DNA of 64,000 nt, taken from positions 248,001 to 312,000 of the forward strand of contig NZ_VYVA01000004.1 in assembly GCF_009193215.1 (NCBI RefSeq), written 5' to 3'. Positions 44,246 to 52,748 of this stretch are shown here, one piece after another (positions within the stretch are counted from its first letter, which is position 1; the number at the start of each line of letters is the position of its first letter). The stretch is from Flavicella marina. GTDB lineage: Bacteria > Bacteroidota > Bacteroidia > Flavobacteriales > Flavobacteriaceae. The notes under the pieces are model-generated. The model saw only the letters and a program-made list of their open reading frames with translations, was not told the DNA's origin and made no database searches. The position numbers and the translations under genes are program-made.

Positions 44246-44854
44246 ATGAACATCGACCTTACAGAGTTAATGAAATCTTCTAAAGACAGTTTAGAAGGGA
44301 AATGGGGACTTGCAATTGGTACCTTTTTAGTATTTATTTTAATTTCTACCGGATTACAACTATCCGCTGAAAAATATCCTATGTCTGGATTCATAACTTT
44401 ATTGATATCAGGACCATTCGGAGTTGGTTTATCTGGTTTCGCGTTAAAACTTTCAAGAAATGAAGAAGCTCGATTTGAAGATTCTTTCGCGGGTTTCTCT
44501 AATTTTCTGAATTCGTTTTTAGCATACCTCTTGATTTTAATCATCGTTGCTGGAGGAATCATTCTATTTATTATTCCTGGTATCATTGCAGCTATGGCTT
44601 TAAGTATGACCTATATTATCCTTTCTGAAGACCCAAATATATCTGCTTTAGACGCATTGAAAAAGAGCCATAAAATGATGGATGGCTACAAAATGAAATA
44701 TTTCTTTTTATCATTAAGATTCTTCGGGTTAGGACTTTTATGTATACTAACATTAGGTATAGGATTTTTTTGGCTGATGCCTTATATGTACGTTACCAAT
44801 GCCAAATTTTATGATCAAATCAAAGATGTACACACTATAGAAATCATTGATTAA
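44246..44854 (+). CDS. DUF975-like membrane protein
   Basis: 202-aa integral membrane protein with about four to five hydrophobic segments (ALAI-type start, LGIGFFWLMPYMYVTNAKFY at the C-terminus). ALDALKKSHKMMDGYKMKYF is the cytoplasmic loop typical of DUF975/GPDPase-membrane-domain proteins. Function unknown. The leader contains CTAACAA (44237-44243), a 7-nt match to the complement of the small RNA loop. Confidence 0.75.
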   Translation: MNIDLTELMKSSKDSLEGKWGLAIGTFLVFILISTGLQLSAEKYPMSGFITLLISGPFGVGLSGFALKLSRNEEARFEDSFAGFSNFLNSFLAYLLILIIVAGGIILFIIPGIIAAMALSMTYIILSEDPNISALDALKKSHKMMDGYKMKYFFLSLRFFGLGLLCILTLGIGFFWLMPYMYVTNAKFYDQIKDVHTIEIID

Positions 44855-44922
44855 CAAATTAACTAACGTTTATCTTTTGTTAAAAAAAGCATAGATAAGC
44901 TATGGGTAACAAATAAATTCAT

Positions 44923-44930
44923 TACATTTG
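44923..44930 (+). promoter_or_regulatory. -7 promoter box of a tiny gene
   Basis: TACATTTG, 7 nt before the ATG at 44938, implying an almost leaderless transcript. Confidence 0.5.
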
Positions 44931-44937
44931 AATCACG

Positions 44938-45084
44938 ATGAAAGAAATCTTTAACATAGCACAACTTCAACAAGTCGTTTTAACCGCATTAAAAGCAATT
45001 TTTAATATGGATAAAAAAACTATGTCTCCTATTTGTATTAAAGTAGAAAAACAAAAAAGCCCTTTCAATCGCTTCGATAGATAA
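44938..45084 (+). CDS. Possible 48-aa small protein
   Basis: ATG to TAA frame encoding MKEIFNIAQLQQVVLTALKA followed by IFNMDKKTMSPICIKVEKQK and SPFNRFDR. It is bracketed by a TACATTTG box and a strong terminator at 45107-45140, forming a compact single-gene unit of about 200 nt. The N-terminal half is amphipathic, the C-terminal half basic. No known family. It could instead be a small RNA with an incidental frame. Confidence 0.5.
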   Translation: MKEIFNIAQLQQVVLTALKAIFNMDKKTMSPICIKVEKQKSPFNRFDR

Positions 45085-45106
45085 TATATAATTTATACAA
45101 CAATAT

Positions 45107-45140
45107 AAAGGTGCTTTTTTAACGAAAAGCACCTTTTTTT
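45107..45140 (+). terminator. Terminator of the tiny gene unit
   Basis: AAAGGTGCTTTT/AAAAGCACCTTT stem, loop TTAACG, T7 tail. Confidence 0.85.
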
Positions 45141-45165
45141 ATTTCATTAATTTAAAACAACAAGT

Positions 45166-45279
45166 ATGAAAACAACAATTCAAAAAATCAAAATCACCAT
45201 GAAAAATTTTATTGCAACGGTATCCTTATTACCTAATTACACTGAATACAAATACCTAAAAATCTACAATTCAAATTGA
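45166..45279 (+). CDS. Possible 37-aa small protein upstream of a 122-aa gene
   Basis: Frame MKTTIQKIKITMKNFIATVS continuing LLPNYTEYKYLKIYNSN. It begins with the same MKTT opening (ATGAAAACAACA) as the gene 12 nt downstream, which suggests a partial duplication or a translated leader. Coding status is uncertain. Confidence 0.4.
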   Translation: MKTTIQKIKITMKNFIATVSLLPNYTEYKYLKIYNSN

Positions 45280-45291
45280 AAATAAAAAATT

Positions 45292-45660
45292 ATGAAAACA
45301 ACATTTGCAACTCAAAGAAATACCTATTCGTTTAACATTACTAAAAATGACGTAAACGAAAATAAAAAACTAACACCTTCTGTTCTTTATACAAAAATGC
45401 AAGCTATTGCAACCAATAGCTTGAAAGAATTAGAAGCTGACAAATCTATACATCAATATCTCTTTAAACTAAATATGCTAAAAAATGCATCGTTAAGAGA
45501 TAGACTGAAAATCACACATACAGTGCAAAAATACAACGACACTGAAATCGTGTTTTCTGTGCGTGTTTCAAAAGAAAACAGCAAGGAAAACCCTCTTATT
45601 TGTGATGCAATATTTGGATTCAAATTACTAGATAAAGTCGCATTACATAGTGCTTCTTAA
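45292..45660 (+). CDS. Hypothetical protein, possibly hotdog-fold
   Basis: 122 aa. SVLYTKMQAIATNSLKELEA followed by a strand-rich half (LKITHTVQKYNDTEIVFSVR) resembles acyl-thioesterase hotdog proteins, including a long central helix. No catalytic residue can be assigned with confidence. Ends before a strong terminator. Function unknown. Confidence 0.65.
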   Translation: MKTTFATQRNTYSFNITKNDVNENKKLTPSVLYTKMQAIATNSLKELEADKSIHQYLFKLNMLKNASLRDRLKITHTVQKYNDTEIVFSVRVSKENSKENPLICDAIFGFKLLDKVALHSAS

Positions 45661-45663
45661 TAT

Positions 45664-45692
45664 AAAAACCGATGTACAGTACATCGGTTTTT
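45664..45692. terminator. Terminator of the 122-aa gene
   Basis: AAAAACCGATG/CATCGGTTTTTT stem around TACAGTA. Confidence 0.82.
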
Positions 45693-45721
45693 TAATTTTT
45701 AACTGTTACTTTTGAATAGCC

Positions 45722-45729
45722 TATCTTTG
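45722..45729 (+). promoter_or_regulatory. -7 promoter box of the rhlE-like gene
   Basis: TATCTTTG, 16 nt before the ATG at 45746. Confidence 0.6.
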
Positions 45730-45745
45730 CAGCTTAATAAAACAT

Positions 45746-46996
45746 ATGACATTCAAAGATTTAGAGATCGTTGCTCCTATTCAAAAAGCATTAGACTCAA
45801 AAGGGTACACACACCCAACCCCCATTCAACAACAAGCTATCCCGTTATTATTAGAAGGACAAGACTTATTGGGTTGTGCGCAAACGGGAACTGGTAAAAC
45901 AGCTGCATTTGCTATTCCAATCATACAAAAGCTTTTCAATAGCTCAAATACAAAAAAACGCCCAAAACGCATAAAAGCTCTTGTGGTAACACCCACTAGA
46001 GAACTTGCCATTCAGATTGAAGAAAATTTTGAAGAATATTCTAAACATACCCACCTAAAAAACACTGTTATTTTTGGTGGTGTAAAACAAGGAACACAAG
46101 TAAATCGGTTAAAACAAGGTGTAGATATATTAATTGCTACTCCTGGCAGATTGTTAGATTTGATCAACCAAAATATTATCTCTCTTCGATATATAGAATA
46201 TTTCGTTTTAGATGAAGCAGATCAAATGTTAGACATGGGATTTATTCATGATATCAAACGAATCATAAAACTATTACCCGAAAAGCGACAATCCTTATTT
46301 TTTTCAGCCACGATGCCGCAAAACATCAAAGAATTGTCTGAAACCATATTAAACAATCATCAAACAATTACGATCCAACCTAAACAAGCTACTGCAGAAA
46401 AAGTTGGACAATCTGTTTATTTCGTCAAAAAAAGCGACAAAATAAATTTACTGATTGAATTATTACAAAAAGAACCTAAAGCGACCACCATTGTTTTTTC
46501 AAGAACCAAACACGGTGCGGATAAAGTGGTAAAAAAATTGATGAAAGCAAATATAAAAGCTGCTGCTATTCATGGGAATAAGTCACAAAATGCACGTCAA
46601 AGAGCTTTAGGAGCATTTAAAAAAGGAGAACTCAATGTTTTGATTGCAACAGATATTGCAGCCAGAGGCATTGACGTCTCTGATTTGGCATTCGTTATCA
46701 ATTTTGATTTGCCAAATATTCCTGAAACTTACGTACATCGGATAGGAAGAACTGGTAGAGCGAAAGCAAGTGGTGAAGCTATCTCATTCTGTGATATGGA
46801 AGAAAGAGCTTATTTAAGAGATATTGAAAAACTTATCAATCAAAAAGTACCGGTAATCTCTGATCACTCTTTTGTTGATGATTCTAAAGAAACCAACGAA
46901 AAGAAAAAACCTTCAAAACAAAAACAACAATTTAGAAGAAAAGGTAATGTAAATAAAGGCAAACCTAAGAGATCTTCAAATGGACCAAGAGGTTAA
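45746..46996 (+). CDS. DEAD-box RNA helicase, RhlE-like
   Basis: 416 aa. Q motif (THPTPIQQQAIP), AQTGTGKTAAF, PTRELAIQ, TPGRLLDL, DEADQMLDMGF, FFSATMP, TTIVFSRTKHG, ATDIAARGIDV and HRIGRTGRA, then a basic Lys/Arg-rich tail from about 380 (KKPSKQKQQFRRKG) likely to bind RNA. The cold-shock protein gene follows, consistent with low-temperature RNA remodelling. Confidence 0.94.
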   Translation: MTFKDLEIVAPIQKALDSKGYTHPTPIQQQAIPLLLEGQDLLGCAQTGTGKTAAFAIPIIQKLFNSSNTKKRPKRIKALVVTPTRELAIQIEENFEEYSKHTHLKNTVIFGGVKQGTQVNRLKQGVDILIATPGRLLDLINQNIISLRYIEYFVLDEADQMLDMGFIHDIKRIIKLLPEKRQSLFFSATMPQNIKELSETILNNHQTITIQPKQATAEKVGQSVYFVKKSDKINLLIELLQKEPKATTIVFSRTKHGADKVVKKLMKANIKAAAIHGNKSQNARQRALGAFKKGELNVLIATDIAARGIDVSDLAFVINFDLPNIPETYVHRIGRTGRAKASGEAISFCDMEERAYLRDIEKLINQKVPVISDHSFVDDSKETNEKKKPSKQKQQFRRKGNVNKGKPKRSSNGPRG

Positions 46997-47132
46997 CGAC
47001 AATCTTTTCCATTAAAATATTTGTAAAGTTTAAGTTAATCTATTAGCATTTTTACAATGTTTTAAATATTTATTAGTTTTTTTAGCAATATAATACTACA
47101 TTTATAGCAACTAAAATTAATTATTACAAAAA

Positions 47133-47324
47133 ATGAGCAAAGGAACAGTAAAATTCTTCAATGAAACTAAAGGTTTTGGTTTTATTACTGAAGAAGGATC
47201 AAACAACGAACATTTCGTTCACGTAACAGGTTTAATCGATGAAATCCGTGAGGGTGACGAAGTAGAATTTGAATTACAAGAAGGAAGAAAAGGTATGAAT
47301 GCAGTAAACGTAAAAGTTATCTAA
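47133..47324 (+). CDS. Cold-shock protein, CspA family
   Basis: 63-aa single-stranded nucleic-acid chaperone. RNP1 is KGFGFITEEG and RNP2 is EHFVHV (the usual FFHVS variant). The 136-nt gap upstream is AT-rich and may hold a long 5' UTR as in other csp genes. Follows the DEAD-box gene on the same strand. Confidence 0.95.
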   Translation: MSKGTVKFFNETKGFGFITEEGSNNEHFVHVTGLIDEIREGDEVEFELQEGRKGMNAVNVKVI

Positions 47325-47343
47325 GCACATATTTTAAAGTATT

Positions 47344-47376
47344 AAAAAAGCCTATCAAAATTTGATAGGCTTTTTT
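47344..47376. terminator. Bidirectional terminator after the cold-shock gene
   Basis: AAAAAAGCCTATCAAA/TTTGATAGGCTTTTTT, almost no loop; between convergent genes. Confidence 0.88.
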
Positions 47377-47388
47377 ATTGCTTTTGAC

Positions 47389-48987
47389 TTACAGCTTCTT
47401 AACACGCTTCAACGACAAATGATTGATAGGATTCATACCTAAACCACGCACATTTTTCTGAGTAAAACGAACAACCTCATCATAATACAATGGAATCACG
47501 GGGGCTGATGACATCAACAAACTATCCATTTTTTGATACAACTTCTGACGCTCTTTTTTATCTACAGTTTGAATAGAAGTTTCAAACAGTTTATTAAAAT
47601 CTTTATTTTTGTAATGGGTATAATTAGGGCCATTCGGAGAAAATTTATCGCTATGAAAAATAAACAAATAATTTTCTGCATCAGGGTAATCGGCGACCCA
47701 ACTCCCTCTAAAAACACTTAATTGACCATTCACTTTAGTTTGACGTAAAGTCGAAGGCGGCATCACATCTATCTCTATATTCAAACCTGTTTTTTCAACC
47801 TCTCTTTGAATGTATTTACACAAATCTAAATATTGACTATTCGTACTAATCGTAACTGAAGGTTCCCTAGCTCCTGTTTCTTCCATATACGACTTCACTA
47901 ATTCTTTTGCTATTTTCGGTTGATAATCATACCCTTTCATATTACAAAATGAAGGAAGTCCTTTAGGAATAAAACCATTGACTGCAGGAGTACCTATGCC
48001 ATTTCTTAAATACAGAATCATTTTTTCACGATCAAAAGCATAATTGAGCGCTTTTCTAATCTTTAGTGACTGCACTTCATCTTCCTCAGAGTCTAAATAA
48101 ACACCTAAATATTCTGTGTTCAAATACGGACCTCTCATCATATAAATTTTATTCTTGTAACGCTCCGTTAAACTTCCATCAGTCGTTAACAAATCATCTT
48201 TATAAGAAGCATCGATGCTATTTAAAAAGTCAAGATTACCTTGAACAAATTGTAAAAATTCACTTTGTTTATCAGATAAAAAACTAATCGCTACAGCTTC
48301 CATGTATGGCAAACGATTTCCTTCTTGATCTCTTTCGTGGTATTGCTGATTCTTTCTGAAAACCAATTTCGTATTTTCTACCCATAATTTAAACTGAAAC
48401 GGACCTGTACCTATCGGGTTTGATCTAAATTTATCTTTGAAAAAAAGTATTGCTTCCTCCGGCACAACTGCACAATATCGCATACTCATTAAACTTAAAA
48501 ATGGCGGAAAAGGTTCGTGTAACTCAACTTTAAAAGTGAAAGAATCCAACGCCCGATACTCTTTTACGTGTTCTAACACCCATTTTCCAGGTGAGGCAAC
48601 AGATGGATCTTTCAATCTGTTAAAACTATACACAAAATCTTCTGCAACAACTGTCCGCGTAGAATCTGAACCAAACAAGGGATGCTTATGAAATAACACA
48701 TCAGTTCTTAAATGAAAAATATACGTTTTACCTCCGTTTAAAACGTCCCAAGAACTTGCAATATCGGGCAGCACTTCTAAAGAATCATTGAGTTGAACCA
48801 AACCATTGAACAATTGATTTGTCGCCCATATAGTTCGTAAATCTTTTGCAAAAGCAGGATCTAATGTAGTTATATTGGATGCCTCGTTGTACCTAAAAAC
48901 TTTATTTAAATTGTTCTTTTTTTTATTCGTCGAGCAACCTACTACAAATAGCGTTATCGCAAAAACCGTAAGAAATCGCTTCATCAT
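47389..48987 (-). CDS. Peptide ABC transporter substrate-binding lipoprotein (SBP family 5)
   Basis: 533 aa from the ATG at 48987. The signal is a lipoprotein type: MMKRFLTVFAITLFVVGCST with lipobox VVGC. SBP_bac_5 features include NITTLDPAFAKDLRTIWATN, VAEDFVYSFNRLKDP, IRKALNYAFDREKMI and the C-terminal SAPVIPLYYDEVV. Binds peptides or related ligands at the outer face of a membrane. No permease or ATPase gene is adjacent. It starts 4 nt after the stop of the upstream monooxygenase-like gene. Confidence 0.9.
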   Translation of the reverse strand: MMKRFLTVFAITLFVVGCSTNKKKNNLNKVFRYNEASNITTLDPAFAKDLRTIWATNQLFNGLVQLNDSLEVLPDIASSWDVLNGGKTYIFHLRTDVLFHKHPLFGSDSTRTVVAEDFVYSFNRLKDPSVASPGKWVLEHVKEYRALDSFTFKVELHEPFPPFLSLMSMRYCAVVPEEAILFFKDKFRSNPIGTGPFQFKLWVENTKLVFRKNQQYHERDQEGNRLPYMEAVAISFLSDKQSEFLQFVQGNLDFLNSIDASYKDDLLTTDGSLTERYKNKIYMMRGPYLNTEYLGVYLDSEEDEVQSLKIRKALNYAFDREKMILYLRNGIGTPAVNGFIPKGLPSFCNMKGYDYQPKIAKELVKSYMEETGAREPSVTISTNSQYLDLCKYIQREVEKTGLNIEIDVMPPSTLRQTKVNGQLSVFRGSWVADYPDAENYLFIFHSDKFSPNGPNYTHYKNKDFNKLFETSIQTVDKKERQKLYQKMDSLLMSSAPVIPLYYDEVVRFTQKNVRGLGMNPINHLSLKRVKKL

Positions 48988-48991
48988 ATAT

Positions 48992-49309
48992 TTACAATCC
49001 AAAACCATAGTCTTTTTCAACTTTACATATTCTCACCTTAAAAGACTTGTACCACAAATCACGACCTTTATTTCTAGCCACTGAATGTTCCTCTTCCTCT
49101 TTCCATTTTTTTATAGCTTCTAAACTCTCCCAGTAAGATACGGTAATTCCTAACTCTTCACGAGCAGATTCAAACCCTAAAAATCCCTTTTGTTTGTTTA
49201 CCAGCACCTCCATTCTTGAAGCCATGTCGCCATAACCTTCAGTAGTATCAGTAAGTATACTTGTAAAAATCACAGCATAATAGGGTGTATTCAGCGTCTC
49301 AGCAATCAT
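48992..49309 (-). CDS. Antibiotic biosynthesis monooxygenase (ABM) domain protein
   Basis: 105-aa ferredoxin-like-fold protein of the ABM superfamily: YYAVIFTSILTDTTEGYGDM, QKGFLGFESAREELGITVSY and the ESLEAIKKWKEEEEH helix. Family members include small oxygenases, heme-degrading enzymes and proteins without known activity, so no specific reaction can be assigned. It precedes the lipoprotein gene by 4 nt. Confidence 0.83.
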   Translation of the reverse strand: MIAETLNTPYYAVIFTSILTDTTEGYGDMASRMEVLVNKQKGFLGFESAREELGITVSYWESLEAIKKWKEEEEHSVARNKGRDLWYKSFKVRICKVEKDYGFGL

Positions 49310-49384
49310 ATAATTCTATTGTTTTTTAATTTCTACATGCAAATATTTACTCTATAATCTTGCAAAAAAATTAAGTTTAAAGGC

Positions 49385-49409
49385 GTACTTTTGTACTCGC
49401 TAAAAGTAC
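49385..49409. promoter_or_regulatory. Inverted repeat over the mtaB promoter
   Basis: GTACTTTT (49385-49392) and AAAAGTAC (49402-49409) form an 8-bp perfect inverted repeat that includes the TACTTTTG -7 box (49386-49393) and ends 4 nt before the mtaB ATG. It could be an operator or a 5'-end hairpin. Confidence 0.45.
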
Positions 49410-49413
49410 AAGA

Positions 49414-50733
49414 ATGAATGCACAAAAAAAAGTAGCATTTTACACCTTAGGATGTAAATTAAATTTTTCTGAAACATCGACAATTGCAAGAAGTTTCCAG
49501 AACGAAGGATTTGATCGTGTCGAATTTGAAGAGAAGGCTGATATCTACGTGATTAACACTTGTTCAGTTACCGACAATGCTGATAAACGTTTCAAATCTA
49601 TCGTAAAAAATGCCTTGAAAAAAAACGAAGATGCTTTTTTAATCGCAATTGGTTGCTATGCTCAATTAAAACCTGAAGAACTGGCAAATGTAGAAGGAGT
49701 TGATTTGGTTTTAGGTGCTACTGAAAAATTTAAAGTGACAGATTATATCAATGATCTATCTAAAAACGACCTAGGTGAAGTACATTCTTGTGAAATTGGA
49801 GAAGCTGATTTTTATGTAGGCTCTTATTCTTTTGGTGATCGAACGAGAGCTTTTTTAAAAGTACAGGATGGATGTGATTATAAATGTACTTATTGTACGA
49901 TTCCTTTGGCAAGGGGAATTTCAAGAAGCGATACTTTAGAAAATGTATTAAAAAATGCTGAAGAAATTTCTAAAAAGAACATCAAAGAAATTGTACTAAC
50001 AGGTGTAAACATTGGAGACTACGGAAAAGGTGAATTCGGAAACAAAAAGCACGAACATACTTTTTACGAATTGGTGCAAGCATTGGATGAAGTTGATGGT
50101 ATTCACCGATTGAGAATTTCTTCTATTGAGCCGAATTTGTTAAAAGATGAAACTATCGATTTTGTTTCAAAATCTAAAACCTTCGTTCCTCATTTCCATA
50201 TTCCTCTGCAAAGCGGAAGTGATACTTTATTGAAATTGATGAAACGCAGGTACCTTAGACAGGTTTATACAGACCGAGTTACCAGCATCAAAGAAAAAAT
50301 GCCAAATGCTTGTATAGGAGTTGACGTAATTGTTGGATTCCCTGGAGAAACAGACGAACTTTTCTTGGAAACCTACAACTATCTAAATGAATTGAACATC
50401 TCGTATTTACATGTATTTACCTATTCAGAAAGACCCAACACTGAAGCAGAACACATGGAAGGTGTTGTACCTGCAAATGTTCGAAAAAAGCGAAGTAAGA
50501 TGCTACGCGGGTTGTCTGTAAAAAAGAGACGTGCCTTCTACGAGAGTCAACTTAACTCTGAACAAACTGTTTTGTTTGAGAGTGAAAACAAAGAAGGATA
50601 CATTCAAGGTTTTACCGAAAATTATGTCAAAGTAAAAACACCTTGGAACCCGAGTTTAGTCAATACAATTCACGCTGTAAAATTAACAGAAATTGATGAA
50701 GACGGACTCGTTAGGTTTGATTGGATGTCATAA
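49414..50733 (+). CDS. mtaB: tRNA N6-threonylcarbamoyladenosine(37) methylthiotransferase
   Basis: Radical-SAM enzyme adding a methylthio group to t6A37 of tRNA. N-terminal UPF0004 domain cysteines at 14, 50 and 81; radical-SAM cluster motif CDYKCTYC (154, 158, 161); C-terminal TRAM-like region from about 375. TLGCKLNFSE at the N-terminus separates MtaB from MiaB. 439 aa. Confidence 0.94.
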   Translation: MNAQKKVAFYTLGCKLNFSETSTIARSFQNEGFDRVEFEEKADIYVINTCSVTDNADKRFKSIVKNALKKNEDAFLIAIGCYAQLKPEELANVEGVDLVLGATEKFKVTDYINDLSKNDLGEVHSCEIGEADFYVGSYSFGDRTRAFLKVQDGCDYKCTYCTIPLARGISRSDTLENVLKNAEEISKKNIKEIVLTGVNIGDYGKGEFGNKKHEHTFYELVQALDEVDGIHRLRISSIEPNLLKDETIDFVSKSKTFVPHFHIPLQSGSDTLLKLMKRRYLRQVYTDRVTSIKEKMPNACIGVDVIVGFPGETDELFLETYNYLNELNISYLHVFTYSERPNTEAEHMEGVVPANVRKKRSKMLRGLSVKKRRAFYESQLNSEQTVLFESENKEGYIQGFTENYVKVKTPWNPSLVNTIHAVKLTEIDEDGLVRFDWMS

Positions 50734-50754
50734 TTTTTTCTGTAACTTACCAGA

Positions 50755-51408
50755 ATGAAAAAGCATGTTTATTTTGTTCCCGGTACCGCTGCCAATTCAA
50801 AAATATTTGAAAGGATCGCATTGCCGAAAGAACAATTCGAAATGCATTTTCTCGAATGGATTTCACCCATTTCAAAGAATGAAAATTTGGTCTCTTATGC
50901 CAAACGCTTTTCTGAACGAATCAGACATAAAAATCCAATTATAATAGGTGTTTCATTCGGTGGTGTACTCACACAAGAAATTAGCAAAATTTTACCCTGT
51001 GAAAAAGTTGTTATCATTTCAAGCATTCAAAACAAATACGAATTACCTGCTAGACTTAAATTAATTAAATTTTCTAAACTCTATCGATTAGCCCCGATAA
51101 AACTTATTGACCCTATAGAAAAATTAATTGCATTATTGTACGGAAAAAAAGCAAAAAATAGAATCGACGCATACAAAATGTACTTGTCTATTCGAGCCCC
51201 ATTATACTTGAAATGGGCAATACATGCTGTTCTAAATTGGGAACAAAAAATCTCTCTGCCGAATACGATCCATCTACATGGAACCAATGACAAAATATTC
51301 CCTATAGAAAATATACATCATTGCATCCCGATTCAAAAAGGATCTCATATCATGATTATCAACAAAGCGCATATAATCAATAAAATTTTATTAGAAAAAC
51401 TTCAATAA
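50755..51408 (+). CDS. Alpha/beta-hydrolase-like protein
   Basis: 217 aa. Nucleophile elbow GVSFGGVLTQEIS gives Ser about 67, HGTNDKIFPIENIHH supplies the Asp, and AHIINKI the probable His. VYFVPGTAANSKIFE matches the oxyanion region. Small size and a helical cap are consistent with an esterase or a related fold. Substrate unknown. Starts 21 nt after mtaB. Confidence 0.8.
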   Translation: MKKHVYFVPGTAANSKIFERIALPKEQFEMHFLEWISPISKNENLVSYAKRFSERIRHKNPIIIGVSFGGVLTQEISKILPCEKVVIISSIQNKYELPARLKLIKFSKLYRLAPIKLIDPIEKLIALLYGKKAKNRIDAYKMYLSIRAPLYLKWAIHAVLNWEQKISLPNTIHLHGTNDKIFPIENIHHCIPIQKGSHIMIINKAHIINKILLEKLQ

Positions 51409-51468
51409 TGGCTCGAAATTTGTAACTTTAAAAATAGTGACAATACCATTTTTTCAATTACTTACACC

Positions 51469-52359
51469 ATGACTACGTTTAATAAAATTCTTTTTGCCTT
51501 TTTACTGATTTGTACCACATCACTGCTGTTTATAAATAGTACCAATGAACCCGAAAAAAACACGAGTGATTCGTATCAGATAAAAGCCTTAAAAATTCCG
51601 AATAATATCGATTTCTGCGGAGAAAGAGTTCCACTAGAAAAAAAAGATATTCGAGAACGAATGGATAAAGAATTATTGGTCAATACATATTGGCAATCAA
51701 ATGCATTGTTGTTGATTAAAAGATCTCATAAATACTTCCCAATCATTGAGCCTATTCTAGAAAAACATGGTATCCCAAATGATTTTAAGTATTTGGCTGT
51801 TATTGAAAGTGGACTAGAAAACGTTACCTCTTCAGCAGGTGCGAAAGGTTTTTGGCAATTAATGCCGCATACTGCTAAAGAAAGAGGACTAGAAGTAAAT
51901 AGCAATGTTGATGAACGTTACCATATAGAAAAAGCTACGGAAGCTGCATGTATGTATCTAAAAAAATCAAAAGAACTATTTGGAAATTGGACCATGGCTG
52001 CAGCTGCTTACAATGCTGGAAATAGAGGAATTACTCGAAATTTAGAACAACAACAAGTGAATGATTATTACGACTTACTGTTAAGTTCAGAAACCCAGAG
52101 ATATGTACCTCGAATTATCGCTATTAAAGAAATTTTGAGCTACCCAGAACATTATGGTTTTGTTTTTGAAAAGGAAGATTTGTACCAATTGGAAAAAACA
52201 AAGTTGGTTCGCGTAGATACCGCAATTTCGAATATCGCTTTGTTTGCTAAAACTATGGACTGCAACTACAAAGAATTAAAACTGCACAACCCATGGTTGC
52301 GAGAGAATAAACTACACAATAAATCAAGAAAAGAATATTTAATCAAAATACCTCAATAA
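51469..52359 (+). CDS. Lytic murein transglycosylase, MltD-like
   Basis: 296-aa periplasmic muramidase that makes 1,6-anhydro ends in peptidoglycan. N-terminal hydrophobic signal or anchor (FLLICTTSLLFIN). SLT domain: AVIESGLENVTSSAGAKGF with catalytic Glu113, WQLMPHTAKERGL, then YLKKSKELFGNWTMAAAAYN. C-terminal about 60 residues look like a degenerate LysM-type tail. Followed by the split permease genes. Confidence 0.92.
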   Translation: MTTFNKILFAFLLICTTSLLFINSTNEPEKNTSDSYQIKALKIPNNIDFCGERVPLEKKDIRERMDKELLVNTYWQSNALLLIKRSHKYFPIIEPILEKHGIPNDFKYLAVIESGLENVTSSAGAKGFWQLMPHTAKERGLEVNSNVDERYHIEKATEAACMYLKKSKELFGNWTMAAAAYNAGNRGITRNLEQQQVNDYYDLLLSSETQRYVPRIIAIKEILSYPEHYGFVFEKEDLYQLEKTKLVRVDTAISNIALFAKTMDCNYKELKLHNPWLRENKLHNKSRKEYLIKIPQ

Positions 52360-52372
52360 GTAAAAAACATAC

Positions 52373-52744
52373 ATGACAGTAACAACAACCATCTTAATAC
52401 TCATCTTTATAGGGTTGTCGGCAGGTATAATTAGTGGACTTGTTGGAATTGGTGGTGGAATTATTATGGTTCCTTTATTCGTCTTCTTACTTGGTTATAC
52501 CCAACATAATGCTCAAGGTTTGAGTTTGGCAATTATGCTGCCACCTGTCACCTATTTTGCAGTCGCTAACTATCACAAAGCAGGTGAAGTCAATTGGAAG
52601 TATACAATAATTGTTGCCCTTTTCTTTACAGTAGGTGGTTTTCTAGGTTCAGAAATAGCTTTGAGTATTGACCAGGTCTCTCTTAAAAAAGTTTTTGGGG
52701 GAGTGATGTTTCTTGCAGGTATAAAAATGCTTTTTGGTAAATAA
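52373..52744 (+). CDS. TauE/SafE family half-permease 1
   Basis: 123 aa, four transmembrane helices. IISGLVGIGGGIIMVPLF and NAQGLSLAIMLPPVTYFAV are the TauE/SafE repeat signatures. Usual members contain two such repeats in one chain of about 250 aa; this one contains only one. Proposed role: export of sulfur-containing anions or other organic anions. A second half-gene starts 4 nt downstream. Confidence 0.9.
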   Translation: MTVTTTILILIFIGLSAGIISGLVGIGGGIIMVPLFVFLLGYTQHNAQGLSLAIMLPPVTYFAVANYHKAGEVNWKYTIIVALFFTVGGFLGSEIALSIDQVSLKKVFGGVMFLAGIKMLFGK

Positions 52745-52748
52745 ATCG

